36,630 nucleotides of DNA. Origin: an uncultured Lachnospiraceae bacterium (GTDB lineage: Bacteria > Bacillota > Clostridia > Lachnospirales > Lachnospiraceae). The position numbers and the translations under genes are program-made. The stretch lies in NCBI GenBank assembly GCA_910588565.1, contig CAJUPF010000028.1:1-36630 (forward strand). Direction: 5' to 3'. This document shows, piece after piece, positions 24,624 to 32,994 of the stretch. Position 1 is the first letter of the stretch, and the number at the start of each line of letters is the position of its first letter. The notes beneath the pieces are model-generated. The model was not told the DNA's origin, searched no databases, and saw nothing but the letters and a program-made list of their open reading frames with translations.

Positions 24624-26090
24624 ATGTTACACGAGAATGATACCATTATGGAGGTAAAAAGCGAGGTGCTTTACCAGGTTGCCAAAGCTGCGTTTAATGG
24701 TACCTTAGATGAGATTGAGGCGACACTTCCTTATGAGATTTTACCTGGGAATAAACCGAGCTTCCGGTGCTGTGTTTATAAGGAGCGTGAAGTTGTCCGG
24801 GAAAGAATTATGCTTGCAAAGAATATTGACCCGTTAAACGGCGGGCCATGCCACAATACGGTGAAGATTATTCCGGCAGCCTGTGAGAACTGTCCGATTA
24901 CCCGTTTTACCGTGACTGACAACTGCCAGAAATGTATGGGCAAGAGATGTATGCAGGCATGTAAGTTTGGAGCGATCTCTATGACCAGGGACAAGGCATA
25001 TATCGATCCGGATAAGTGTAAAGAATGTGGGCAGTGCTATGAAGCATGTCCGTATAACGCGATTGTGGATATTATGCGTCCCTGCCGCCGTGCATGTCCG
25101 GTAGACGCGATCCAGGTAGGAGAAGACGGAAGAGTTTCTATTGATGACGAGAAATGTATCCGCTGCGGCTCCTGTATCAGTAAATGTCCGTTTGGCGCAA
25201 TTTCTGACAGCTCCCGTATGCTTGAAGTAATTGATTACTTAAAGGGAGACAGACCGGTATATGCGCTGGTGGCGCCTGCTGCAGAAGGCCAGTTCGGTGT
25301 GGATATCACGATGGAATCTATCCGTGTCGGCGCTAAGAAAATGGGATTTAAGGATATGGTGGATGTTGCCATTGGCGCTGACTTTGTGTCCGATTCCGAA
25401 GCAAAAGAATGGGCGGAAGCTTATAACGAGGGCAAGAAGATGACGACTTCCTGTTGTCCGGCTTTCGTACATCTGATTCGCCGTCATTTCCCGCAGCTTG
25501 CAGATCATATTTCAACTACGGTATCACCGATGGCTGCAACGGCAAGGCTTGTAAGGGCAATGGACAAGGATGCTGTCTGCATCTTTATCGGACCGTGTAT
25601 TGCCAAGAAGAGTGAAGCCGGACAGGATCAGGAGAATCCGGGAGAAAATGCAGACCTGGTGCTTACGTTTGAAGAGTTTCAGGCAATGCTCCGGGCAAAG
25701 GGCATTAAGTTAGAGCCCTGCGCATTGGAAGAAAGCCAGAACGGAAGCGTACATGCAAAAGGATATTCCAATTCTGGCGGCGTAACCAAGGCGGTAAAAC
25801 ATGCGTTTATGGAGCAGGGAGTACATATTGGCGCCAATGTACGGCAGTGCAATGGCGCAGCGGAATGCCGCAAGGCCCTGATGCTGTTAAAGGTTGGAAA
25901 ACTGCCGGAAGACTTTATCGAAGGAATGGCCTGCGAGGGAGGCTGCGTATCCGGTCCTGGTAATATCCAGCTGGCAAATGCATATAAGCGGGAACGTGAC
26001 AAACAGATCGGCAAATCAGACGACAGAGGAGTGTTAGATACGCTGGCTGAGTACAGTCAGTACGAATTTTCTATGCATCGTCATAAATAA
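24624..26090 (+). CDS. Monomeric [FeFe]-hydrogenase, group B-like
   Basis: The 488-aa iron-only hydrogenase interconverts protons and hydrogen in the cytoplasm. The N-terminal part binds [4Fe-4S] clusters: CQKCMGKRCMQACKFGAI, CKECGQCYEACPYNAI, CIRCGSCISKCPFGAI. The H-cluster motifs follow: L1 TTSCCPAF (Cys277, Cys278), L2 GPCIAKKSE (Cys325) and L3 EGMACEGGCVSGPG (Cys437, Cys441). GPC instead of MPC in L2 and GPG instead of GGG in L3 differ from the best-studied group A enzymes and fit the less studied group B. The start at 24624 follows AAAGGAGAG. Maturases HydE, HydF and HydG are not in the window. Its redox partner is unknown. Confidence 0.93.
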   Translation: MLHENDTIMEVKSEVLYQVAKAAFNGTLDEIEATLPYEILPGNKPSFRCCVYKEREVVRERIMLAKNIDPLNGGPCHNTVKIIPAACENCPITRFTVTDNCQKCMGKRCMQACKFGAISMTRDKAYIDPDKCKECGQCYEACPYNAIVDIMRPCRRACPVDAIQVGEDGRVSIDDEKCIRCGSCISKCPFGAISDSSRMLEVIDYLKGDRPVYALVAPAAEGQFGVDITMESIRVGAKKMGFKDMVDVAIGADFVSDSEAKEWAEAYNEGKKMTTSCCPAFVHLIRRHFPQLADHISTTVSPMAATARLVRAMDKDAVCIFIGPCIAKKSEAGQDQENPGENADLVLTFEEFQAMLRAKGIKLEPCALEESQNGSVHAKGYSNSGGVTKAVKHAFMEQGVHIGANVRQCNGAAECRKALMLLKVGKLPEDFIEGMACEGGCVSGPGNIQLANAYKRERDKQIGKSDDRGVLDTLAEYSQYEFSMHRHK

Positions 26091-26094
26091 TCGT

Positions 26095-26123
26095 TTGTCT
26101 TTTTCCGGGAAAAGGGGTATAAT
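26095..26123 (+). promoter_or_regulatory. Promoter of the 83-aa gene
   Basis: TTGTCT (26095-26100) and TATAAT (26118-26123), 17 bases apart, lie 19 bases before the ATG at 26143. Confidence 0.7.
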
Positions 26124-26142
26124 GCCCTATGGAGATGATAAA

Positions 26143-26394
26143 ATGAGTACAGCCACAGATGTAGACTTATGCAGCGTAACGAATGTGAAGGCGAAAGAGA
26201 AACTCATGTACGCACTGGTAAAGGCCGGGGTATCCTATGCGGAGCGGTGGGAAAAAGTGCCCCTGATCAAGCGGAAGCGGTACAACGGCGCCAAGGAGGT
26301 ATGCATCGTCATTATCCATAAGGCACAGATGGATTTGGCAAAAGCAGTAGCCGACAGTCTTGAGGAAGAAGTAAAACAGAATATTGTATGGTAG
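26143..26394 (+). CDS. Small protein of unknown function, 83 aa
   Basis: The protein has no signal peptide or membrane segment. It reads like a compact alpha/beta fold: VDLCSVTNVKAKEKLMYAL, VSYAERWEKVPLIKRKRY, EVCIVIIHKAQMDLAKAVAD. I recall similar sequences as uncharacterised conserved proteins in Lachnospiraceae, without a role. The ATG at 26143 is chosen because GGAG stands 9 bases before it and a consensus promoter just upstream; an earlier in-frame ATG at 26122 overlaps the -10 box and is rejected. It is its own transcription unit, closed by the terminator at 26409. Confidence 0.8.
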   Translation: MSTATDVDLCSVTNVKAKEKLMYALVKAGVSYAERWEKVPLIKRKRYNGAKEVCIVIIHKAQMDLAKAVADSLEEEVKQNIVW

Positions 26395-26408
26395 AATGAA
26401 TGCCAGCG

Positions 26409-26440
26409 GGGGTGTATTCGGAAGAATATACCCCTGTTTT
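26409..26440 (+). terminator. Rho-independent terminator after the 83-aa gene
   Basis: GGGGTGTATTC (26409-26419) pairs with GAATATACCCC (26424-26434), one wobble pair, followed by TGTTTT. Confidence 0.88.
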
Positions 26441-26518
26441 ATGTGTGTCTTGCGGGCACACGTCTGAACGGGTGAAAGCCTTCTGCTCCGCCCGGCAGTG
26501 GGAAGGATACAGGCGGAC

Positions 26519-26682
26519 TAGAGCGTGTTTGAAAATTCATTCCCGCCATCTGCACGCCCCACTTTGCGTGATATTTGCGCCAAATTCGGTCAACGTAGCC
26601 CGCTACGCCTTTCTCATTTGGCACAAATCTCCCACAAATTGTGACGCACATCTTCCAGAAAGCAATTTTCAAACACGCTCTA
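26519..26682. mobile_element. MITE-like element with 19-bp perfect terminal inverted repeats
   Basis: TAGAGCGTGTTTGAAAATT (26519-26537) and its exact reverse complement (26664-26682) bound a 164-bp segment. The inside is an imperfect palindrome as well: TGCGCCAAATT...GTAGC faces GCTACGCC...ATTTGGCACA around the centre near 26605. It holds no transposase. The ends begin and finish with TA, as expected for elements moved by IS630/Tc1-like transposases with TA targets (inference). It lies between a terminator and the next promoter, a typical safe site. Confidence 0.8.
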
Positions 26683-26769
26683 GCATTTTGTAAGAAACTG
26701 TTAAGATTTTCCCCGGTTTATTTGTAAAAAATCTCAGGTAAGATTACAGCAGCTCAAAGGAGGAGTATC

Positions 26770-27471
26770 ATGAACGAATGTATTTTAGTAGTGGATGATG
26801 ATCGTGAAATTGTGCGGGCAATTGCAATTATGCTGGAAAAGGAAGGATACCGGATTTTAAAAGCATACGATGGGATACAGGCGTTAGACCTGCTGATGCA
26901 GAACAAGGTGCATCTGGTGATCATGGATGTTATGATGCCAAGGTTAGACGGACTGTCCACTGTTTTGCGGATACGGGAAAAACAGAATATTCCGATTATT
27001 GTCCTAAGCGCCAAAAGCGAAGATACGGACAAAATCTTAGGCCTTTCCATGGGAGCCGATGATTATGTGACCAAACCCTATAATCCCGGCGAGCTTTCCG
27101 CAAGAGTCAGAAGCCATCTGAGGCGCTATACAAATCTTGGTGATATCAACAGCGCACAGAATGACAGAATTGCCAATGGACGGCTGTGCTATCATGTGGA
27201 TGAACATACGCTCTATGCTGATGGAGAGGCAGTGCGCCTGACGGCAACAGAGACGAGGATTGTGGAGCTTTTGATGCGCAACCCCGGCCGCGTGTTTCCG
27301 GCGGAAGAAATCTACGAAAGAATCTGGGAAGAAAGGGGTTTTGCATCGGAAAAAACTGTAATGGTCCATATCCGCCGCATTCGTGAAAAGATAGAACTCA
27401 ATCCGAAAGAGCCAGAATATTTAAAGGTGGTGTGGGGAATTGGCTACAAAATGGAAAAAATGGAAAAATAG
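26770..27471 (+). CDS. OmpR/PhoB-family response regulator (intact)
   Basis: The 233-aa protein has a complete receiver: acidic residues VVDDD (7-11), phosphoacceptor Asp53 in IMDVMMPRLDG, Thr/Ser switch near VLSAKSE, and Lys in YVTKPYNPGEL. A winged-helix DNA-binding domain follows, with LTATETRIVELLMRNPGRVF, EKTVMVHIRRIREKIE and the end VWGIGYKMEK. It starts behind AAAGGAGGAG. The gene overlaps the kinase gene start by about 30 bases, so the pair is translationally coupled. The signal and the target genes are not visible; VanR-like regulators often respond to cell envelope stress. Confidence 0.95.
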   Translation: MNECILVVDDDREIVRAIAIMLEKEGYRILKAYDGIQALDLLMQNKVHLVIMDVMMPRLDGLSTVLRIREKQNIPIIVLSAKSEDTDKILGLSMGADDYVTKPYNPGELSARVRSHLRRYTNLGDINSAQNDRIANGRLCYHVDEHTLYADGEAVRLTATETRIVELLMRNPGRVFPAEEIYERIWEERGFASEKTVMVHIRRIREKIELNPKEPEYLKVVWGIGYKMEKMEK

Positions 27472-29833
27472 TGTTGGATTTCTTGCATTTGTACTGGGCA
27501 TCAGTCTGCTGATTACCGGAGGGATGGATTTCTGGTACTGCTGCAGGTATTCCGGAACCGATAACCTGTCTGAAGCTTTTGCATTTGCAGGGAACGGTGA
27601 GTTTCAGGACAGCAAAGCCTTTCGGGAGTTTATCTCAGGAAAGCTGTGGGAGTTCCTGGCCATGGGAACGGGCGACGCGTCTTATAACAATGGATACTGG
27701 GGCGGTGGATATTGGGACAGCTATGAGTATTGGAATGAATATGGATATGAATATGAGACTGCCTGTCTGGAAGAGCAGGAGCCAGAAGAAAACACGGCGA
27801 GTAAATCAGGTGACGCTTCCGGAAAAGAATCTGAAAAAGAGAACGTGGAAAAGCGCTCATCGGAAAAAAGCTTTGCCGACAGATACCATGCGTATATTCA
27901 GGATGATAAAAATCTGCTGTATTGTATCGCTTCGGTTCAAAACGACCGGCAATCTGTCCTTTACACCAATATGGACTCTGTGACCTGGAAGAAGGACAGG
28001 CTGCAGATGCCGGATGGATATAATTTTTATCTGCATTTTGACGGTGAAAAGGTCGAAATTCAAAAAGACGGGGCGGAACTGGACATTTATGGAGATGGAA
28101 TTTACAGAAAGAAGGAAGACTGGTACGTACCGGGATATAAGAATCTGACAGGAAAACCGGACTGGAAAAAACTGGATATTGTTGTTATGGCTGTAAAAGA
28201 ACCTGCGATTTACTATGGCAGCAGTTACTATCAGTCCGGTGGGGAATTGTATGATACGAAGCAGCTGTTTATTGAGCGGCATCAGAAATTTCGGCGTTCA
28301 TGTATCCTGATGGCAGCAGGGCTGTTACTGTTCCTGTTATATCTGTTTTGCAGAAAGGGAAAACAGGCTGTGATGGGATGGATTGCGGCACGCCTGGGAA
28401 AGATATGGTTTGAGTGTAAACTGCTGCTATGCCTGTTATTGCCGGTCTGGATGTGTTTTGGAGGCTGGATTGGCCAAAATGTGCAGGGGGCGGTAGAATC
28501 GGATTCCTGGGACACACTTGCGGAGGAAACAGACATGTATTATGGCAGCTGGACAGGGGATATTGCCATTGCGCAGGAGGTTGAAGCAGGAACTGGCTTC
28601 TATGATAATGTGATGAATCAATTCTATGTTTTATTTGGCTGTCAGTCTGGCAGTATCGTACAGGTTTTGGTTATCTTCTGGCTGTTCTATCTGTTTTTTA
28701 TGGATTTACACCAAAATCCCGGAGGATACCGGCACAGCCTGACGGGGAAATATATTGCCGTGTTAAACAGCAGCAGCTTTCATCAAAGGCTTTCGGTGCG
28801 GGTTGTGAAACGGTTTCGTATTATTTTTGCATTAAGCTTTGCGGCACTGGCAGTTCTGATCTGCTTTGTCTGTTTCTGGCTGGGCGGTATGCGCCAGATA
28901 TGGCTGGCGCTGATAGGGATTGCAATTATGGCGGCGCTGCTTGCGGCAGAATATGTATTTCAGAAGAAAAACCGCCAGTTTGCGGAGGATTTGGAAAAGC
29001 TGGCAGATAAAATTACCGGAATCCGTGAAGGAAATTATACAGAGACGGTGGATTTTACAGCAGAAGATTCCGATTTGCGCCATATGGCGCTGGAACTGGA
29101 GGACATTCGGAAGGGAATGGAGGACGCTGTGGAAGAGAGAACGCAGAGCGAGCGGATGAAGGTGGAGCTTGTAGCAAATGTGTCTCACGATATCAAGACC
29201 CCCCTGACCTCGATTATCAGTTATATCCAGCTGCTGATGCAGGAAGAGCATCTGCCGGAGAATGTGAAAGATTATATCCGGATTCTGGATGAAAAATCCC
29301 AGCGGCTGAAAACTATGGTGCAGGATGTATTTTCGATCAGCAAAGCGGCTTCTGGACAGCTTGCCGTGGAATTAAAGGAGCTGGATTTTGGAAAACTTTT
29401 AGAGCAGACGCTGGCGGATATGGAGGAAGAGATTACTGGCAGTCCTGTAACCGTAAAAACAGAGATACCAAAGGAACCTGTGCTGGTTGTCGCGGATGGA
29501 AGCCGGATGTACCGGGTATTCCAGAACCTGATCGGGAACGCTATAAAGTATTCCTTAGAAGGCTCCAGAGTGTATGTGACGTTAAAAAATGACGGGGTGT
29601 TTGTGGCTGCGAGTGTGAAAAATACATCCTGCCAGGAGTTAGATCCGGAGATTAATTTTGCGGAACGCTTTACCAGAGGAGATCAGAGCCGTACGGACGG
29701 CGGCAGCGGGCTGGGACTTTCGATTGCAAAAAGTTTTACGGAAGCTTGCGGAGGAACGTTTAAACTGGAAATGATTGCGGATCTGTTTGTGGTTACGGTG
29801 TCGTTTCCTGTCAGCAGAGGGGGAAGAGAGTAA
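27440..29833 (+). CDS. Large multi-pass membrane sensor histidine kinase
   Basis: The 797-aa kinase is the partner of the response regulator before it. Residues 12-32 form the first membrane helix. An extracytoplasmic region of about 250 residues follows, with an aromatic-rich stretch (GYWGGGYWDSYEYWNEYGYE, about 83-110) and a Ser/Glu/Lys-rich spacer. Further membrane helices lie near 285-305, 325-345, 405-425 and 455-500. A HAMP-like linker leads to HisKA with NVSHDIKTPLTSI (His583), then HATPase_c with QNLIGNAIKYS (N-box) and GGSGLGLSIAKS (G2-box). The first usable start is a TTG at 27440 inside the regulator gene, after a GTGTGGGGA stretch; no ATG occurs before the first helix. The ligand is unknown. 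Confidence 0.93.
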   Translation: MATKWKKWKNSVGFLAFVLGISLLITGGMDFWYCCRYSGTDNLSEAFAFAGNGEFQDSKAFREFISGKLWEFLAMGTGDASYNNGYWGGGYWDSYEYWNEYGYEYETACLEEQEPEENTASKSGDASGKESEKENVEKRSSEKSFADRYHAYIQDDKNLLYCIASVQNDRQSVLYTNMDSVTWKKDRLQMPDGYNFYLHFDGEKVEIQKDGAELDIYGDGIYRKKEDWYVPGYKNLTGKPDWKKLDIVVMAVKEPAIYYGSSYYQSGGELYDTKQLFIERHQKFRRSCILMAAGLLLFLLYLFCRKGKQAVMGWIAARLGKIWFECKLLLCLLLPVWMCFGGWIGQNVQGAVESDSWDTLAEETDMYYGSWTGDIAIAQEVEAGTGFYDNVMNQFYVLFGCQSGSIVQVLVIFWLFYLFFMDLHQNPGGYRHSLTGKYIAVLNSSSFHQRLSVRVVKRFRIIFALSFAALAVLICFVCFWLGGMRQIWLALIGIAIMAALLAAEYVFQKKNRQFAEDLEKLADKITGIREGNYTETVDFTAEDSDLRHMALELEDIRKGMEDAVEERTQSERMKVELVANVSHDIKTPLTSIISYIQLLMQEEHLPENVKDYIRILDEKSQRLKTMVQDVFSISKAASGQLAVELKELDFGKLLEQTLADMEEEITGSPVTVKTEIPKEPVLVVADGSRMYRVFQNLIGNAIKYSLEGSRVYVTLKNDGVFVAASVKNTSCQELDPEINFAERFTRGDQSRTDGGSGLGLSIAKSFTEACGGTFKLEMIADLFVVTVSFPVSRGGRE

Positions 29834-29981
29834 CAGGTCAGACGGTTTTTGTATTTGCCGCGCTGATAGTTGAATTATTCCGCTTCTTTGCCACAGGCGA
29901 AATTGGAATGTGGTAGATTCTGTAACAGTGAAGCTGCAGGCTGAACGGTTATGCGTAATAGAGAAGGAATGAAAAAAGGGG

Positions 29982-30010
29982 TTGACAAATTTCATTTCCC
30001 TGCATACACT
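29982..30010 (+). promoter_or_regulatory. Promoter of the cys operon
   Basis: TTGACA (29982-29987) and TACACT (30005-30010), 17 bases apart, precede the T-box leader. The 148 bases between the kinase stop and this promoter hold nothing else that I can identify. Confidence 0.82.
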
Positions 30011-30039
30011 AGAAAAAAGTGAATGGATCAAAAGGCATA

Positions 30040-30330
30040 GAACGGAAAAAGTAAAAAATCCTCTGTTGTCAAGAGAGAGACTGTCATTGGCTGGGAGCAG
30101 TTTTACACATGATTTTTGAAGTGCGTCCGGGAGCTGATCTGGTGAACATACAGTAGCCGGATACGGGTTATGCACGTTACGCATATCAAGTGGAAGCAGC
30201 AGTATGGTTTACAGCTTGATTGTACCCGGCGGAATACAGCCGTTGGAGTACGCTGTAACACAGCTTCTAATAAGAGTGGAACCGCGGATAACTTCGTCTC
30301 TTAATGGGAGACGGAGTTTTTTCTATTTTT
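30040..30330 (+). ncRNA. T-box leader, cysteine specifier
   Basis: The leader has the T-box core AGAGTGGAACCGCG (30273-30286) that pairs with uncharged tRNA, and a terminator at its end. The Stem I part shows AAGAGAGAGACTG and ATTGGCTGGGAGCAG, the usual distal-loop region. The specifier sits in TTTTGAAGTGCGTCC, where TGC (30122-30124) is a cysteine codon in the position found in other T-boxes. It therefore raises expression of the downstream operon when tRNA-Cys is uncharged, which matches cysE and cysS. The 5' boundary is approximate. Confidence 0.92.
30291..30322 (+). terminator. T-box-regulated terminator
   Basis: ACTTCGTCTC (30291-30300) pairs with GAGACGGAGT (30308-30317), one mismatch, followed by six T. 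The antiterminator alternative uses the T-box sequence just upstream. Confidence 0.92.
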
Positions 30331-30406
30331 TAAGAAGGGCTGTGCCGCTGTGAGATGCGAAAGCATCGTGGTATGTTCTGTTCAGAAATGAGAAAGAAGT
30401 GGAGAG

Positions 30407-31144
30407 ATGGAATTATTCAGATTTATCAGAGAAGAAATTCAGGTAGTACAGGAGAGAGATCCGGCGATCAAATCGCCGCTGGAAGTAATTTTATATCCCA
30501 CCTTCCGCGTTATGCTAAGTTACCGCAGGGCGCATAAACTCTATCAGAAAGGACATTTTTTCCTGGCGAGGTTTATTTCTCAGAGAGCAGCCAGAAAAAC
30601 CGGGATTGAGATACATCCTGGGGCGATTATCGGCAAAGGCTTTTTTATCGATCACGGAAGCGGCGTGATTATAGGAGAGACAACAATTATCGGAGATAAT
30701 GTTACATTGTACCAGGGAGTGACTTTGGGCGGAACCGGAAAAGAAACGGGAAAGCGCCATCCGACCCTTTGCGACAATGTTATGGTAAGCGCAGGCGCCA
30801 AGATTCTCGGCTCTTTTACCATAGGGGAAAATTCCAAAATCGGAGCCGGAAGCGTAGTGCTTGAGGAGGTTCCTTCCAACTGTACCGTTGTGGGAGTGCC
30901 GGGCAGAATTGTCAAACGGGATAACCAGAAGGTTCCCAGAAGCGATATGGATCATATTCATCTGCCAGATCCGGTAAAAGAAGATATTATGATGCTGCAG
31001 CGTGAAAATACGGCTCTCTGCAACAAAGTGATCGATCTGGAAAAACAGTTGAAAGAATTGAAAAAGGACCTCCCCTCCGGGGATACCACTATGCCAACCG
31101 GCAATAAAATGGAAAGGATACAAAGAGAGTATGAAGATTTATAA
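30407..31144 (+). CDS. cysE: Serine O-acetyltransferase
   Basis: The 245-aa enzyme makes O-acetylserine from serine and acetyl-CoA, the first step of cysteine synthesis. The left-handed beta-helix of hexapeptide repeats is clear (IHPGAIIGKGFFIDHGSGVI, IGDNVTLYQGVTLGGTGKE, GAKILGSFTIGENSKIGAGS), with catalytic His in DHGSG and the RHP segment. The C-terminal 55 residues form a heptad-like region (LQRENTALCNKVIDLEKQLK) that looks like a short coiled coil and is longer than in E. coli CysE. The last 14 bases overlap the cysS start. Regulation is by the cysteine T-box above. Confidence 0.95.
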   Translation: MELFRFIREEIQVVQERDPAIKSPLEVILYPTFRVMLSYRRAHKLYQKGHFFLARFISQRAARKTGIEIHPGAIIGKGFFIDHGSGVIIGETTIIGDNVTLYQGVTLGGTGKETGKRHPTLCDNVMVSAGAKILGSFTIGENSKIGAGSVVLEEVPSNCTVVGVPGRIVKRDNQKVPRSDMDHIHLPDPVKEDIMMLQRENTALCNKVIDLEKQLKELKKDLPSGDTTMPTGNKMERIQREYEDL

Positions 31145-32537
31145 TACGTTAACCAGAAAAAAAGAAGATTTTATCCCATTAGAGGAAGGCAAGGTAAAAA
31201 TGTATGTCTGCGGGCCGACCGTATATAATTATATTCATATCGGCAACGCAAGGCCAATGATTGTATTTGATACTGTGCGGAGATATATGGAGTACAAAGG
31301 ATACGAGGTGAATTTTGTATCCAATTTTACGGATGTGGATGATAAAATTATCAAAAAGGCAATGGAAGAAGGCATTCCGGCGGAAGAGGTGGCACAGCGT
31401 TTTATCAAAGAATGCAAGCGGGATATGGCGGGTATGAATGTTCGTCCGGCGACGACACATCCTCTGGCAACCCAGGAGATCGGCGGTATGATAGAGCTGA
31501 TTTCCACCCTGATTGAAAAAGGCTATGCCTATGCTGCAGCAGATGGAACGGTATATTACAGAACCCGGAAGTTTAAAGATTACGGCAAGCTTTCCCATAA
31601 AAATATTGACGATTTGCAGGCGGGGCACAGAGATATTAAAGTTACCGGAGAGTTAAAAGAGGATGCGCTGGACTTTGTACTTTGGAAGCCCAAAAAAGAA
31701 GGGGAGCCTTACTGGGAATCTCCCTGGTGCGACGGACGTCCTGGCTGGCATATTGAGTGTTCGGAGATGGCAAAAAAATATCTGGGAAATGAAATTGATA
31801 TTCATGCCGGCGGAGAGGATTTGATTTTTCCGCATCATGAAAATGAGATTGCCCAGAGTGAAGCCGCAAATGGCGTGGAGTTTTCCAAATACTGGATGCA
31901 CAATGCATTTTTAAATGTGGATAATAAAAAGATGTCAAAATCCCTGGGGAATTTCTTTACCGTGCGGGACATCAGTGAGAAATACGATCTGCAGGTACTT
32001 CGGTTTTTTATGTTAAGCGCCCATTACAGAAGCCCGCTGAATTTCAGCGAGGACTTGATGGAAGCTGCAAAAAACGGCCTGGAGCGGATTGTAACTGCGG
32101 CGGAACATATGCGGCATTTACAGAAGACTGCGCCAGAAGGAGAAGTGACGGAACAAGAAGCAGAGCTGTTGGAAGAGAGCAAAACGTTTGCAGAAAAATT
32201 TGATACTGCCATGGATGATGATTTCAATACGGCAGATGGAATCTCTGCTGTTTTTGAATTGGTAAAATTTATCAATACGAATGTATCGTCTGACAATACG
32301 AAGGCATTTTTGCAGAAATTATATAAAAATCTGCAGACATTATGTGATGTGCTTGGAATTATCATTGACAAAGAGGAAGAAATTCTGGAGGCAGAAATCG
32401 AACAGCTGATTGCAGAGCGTCAGGCAGCCAGAAAAGAGAAAAATTTTGCCCGTGCGGATGAAATCCGTGATATACTTTTAGAGAAAGGCATTATTTTAAA
32501 GGATACCAGAGAAGGCGTACAATGGAAAAGAGTATAA
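31131..32537 (+). CDS. cysS: Cysteinyl-tRNA synthetase
   Basis: The 468-aa class I synthetase charges tRNA-Cys. It shows the zinc-binding Cys in VCGPTVYNYIHIGNARP together with the HIGH-type signature HIGN, further zinc ligands in WHIECSEM and the GGEDLIFPHHENE stretch, and the KMSKSLGN loop that activates the adenylate. The anticodon-binding DALR-type helical part follows from about residue 300, and the end RADEIRDILLEKGIILKDT is typical. Its ATG lies within the last codons of cysE, so translation is coupled, and its stop overlaps mrnC. It is the direct reason for the cysteine T-box control. Confidence 0.98.
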   Translation: MKIYNTLTRKKEDFIPLEEGKVKMYVCGPTVYNYIHIGNARPMIVFDTVRRYMEYKGYEVNFVSNFTDVDDKIIKKAMEEGIPAEEVAQRFIKECKRDMAGMNVRPATTHPLATQEIGGMIELISTLIEKGYAYAAADGTVYYRTRKFKDYGKLSHKNIDDLQAGHRDIKVTGELKEDALDFVLWKPKKEGEPYWESPWCDGRPGWHIECSEMAKKYLGNEIDIHAGGEDLIFPHHENEIAQSEAANGVEFSKYWMHNAFLNVDNKKMSKSLGNFFTVRDISEKYDLQVLRFFMLSAHYRSPLNFSEDLMEAAKNGLERIVTAAEHMRHLQKTAPEGEVTEQEAELLEESKTFAEKFDTAMDDDFNTADGISAVFELVKFINTNVSSDNTKAFLQKLYKNLQTLCDVLGIIIDKEEEILEAEIEQLIAERQAARKEKNFARADEIRDILLEKGIILKDTREGVQWKRV

Positions 32538-32956
32538 ATTCGTATATAAAAGAACAATTCAATTTAAAAGAGGTGGATATCCGTACGTATTCACCTCTTG
32601 CCCTTGCGTATATTGGAGACGGCGTTTTTGATCTGATTATCCGCACAATTGTTGTGGGACGTGGAAACACCAGAGCCAATAAACTGCACTGCAGGACAAG
32701 CCACATTGTAAAAGCCCATACGCAGGCAATGCTGGCTGAAAAACTGCTGCCGTATCTGACGGAGGAGGAGAACAGCGTTTACCGGCGCGGCAGAAATGCG
32801 CATTCCCCTACCATGGCCAAAAACGCTACGGTGGCGGACTATCGCAAGGCTACAGGATTAGAAGCGCTGGTAGGCTATCTGTATCTGACAGAGCAGTTTG
32901 AGAGGATTCTGTTTCTGGTCAAAGAAGGGCTGGAAGAACTGGGAGAAAACATATAG
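32522..32956 (+). CDS. mrnC: Mini-ribonuclease III
   Basis: The 144-aa protein is a dimeric RNase III-like enzyme without a double-stranded RNA-binding domain, which in Bacillus matures the ends of 23S rRNA. The RNase III signature is AYIGDGVFDLIIRTIVV (residues 20-36) with catalytic Asp, and the second acidic site lies in YRKATGLEALVGYLYL. The region RRGRNAHSPTMAKNATVADY is characteristic of the MrnC subfamily. It starts within the last 16 bases of cysS. It fits the classic Firmicutes cluster cysE-cysS-mrnC-rlmB. Confidence 0.96.
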   Translation: MEKSINSYIKEQFNLKEVDIRTYSPLALAYIGDGVFDLIIRTIVVGRGNTRANKLHCRTSHIVKAHTQAMLAEKLLPYLTEEENSVYRRGRNAHSPTMAKNATVADYRKATGLEALVGYLYLTEQFERILFLVKEGLEELGENI

Positions 32957-32994
32957 TTGTGAAGTGTATGAACCATTACGAAAGGATATCAGAT

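Noticed and set aside
26439..26672. 77-aa minus-strand ORF (and 97-aa plus-strand ORF) around 26.5 kb
   Set aside because: Both cover the palindromic MITE-like element; the open frames follow from its symmetry, not from a gene.
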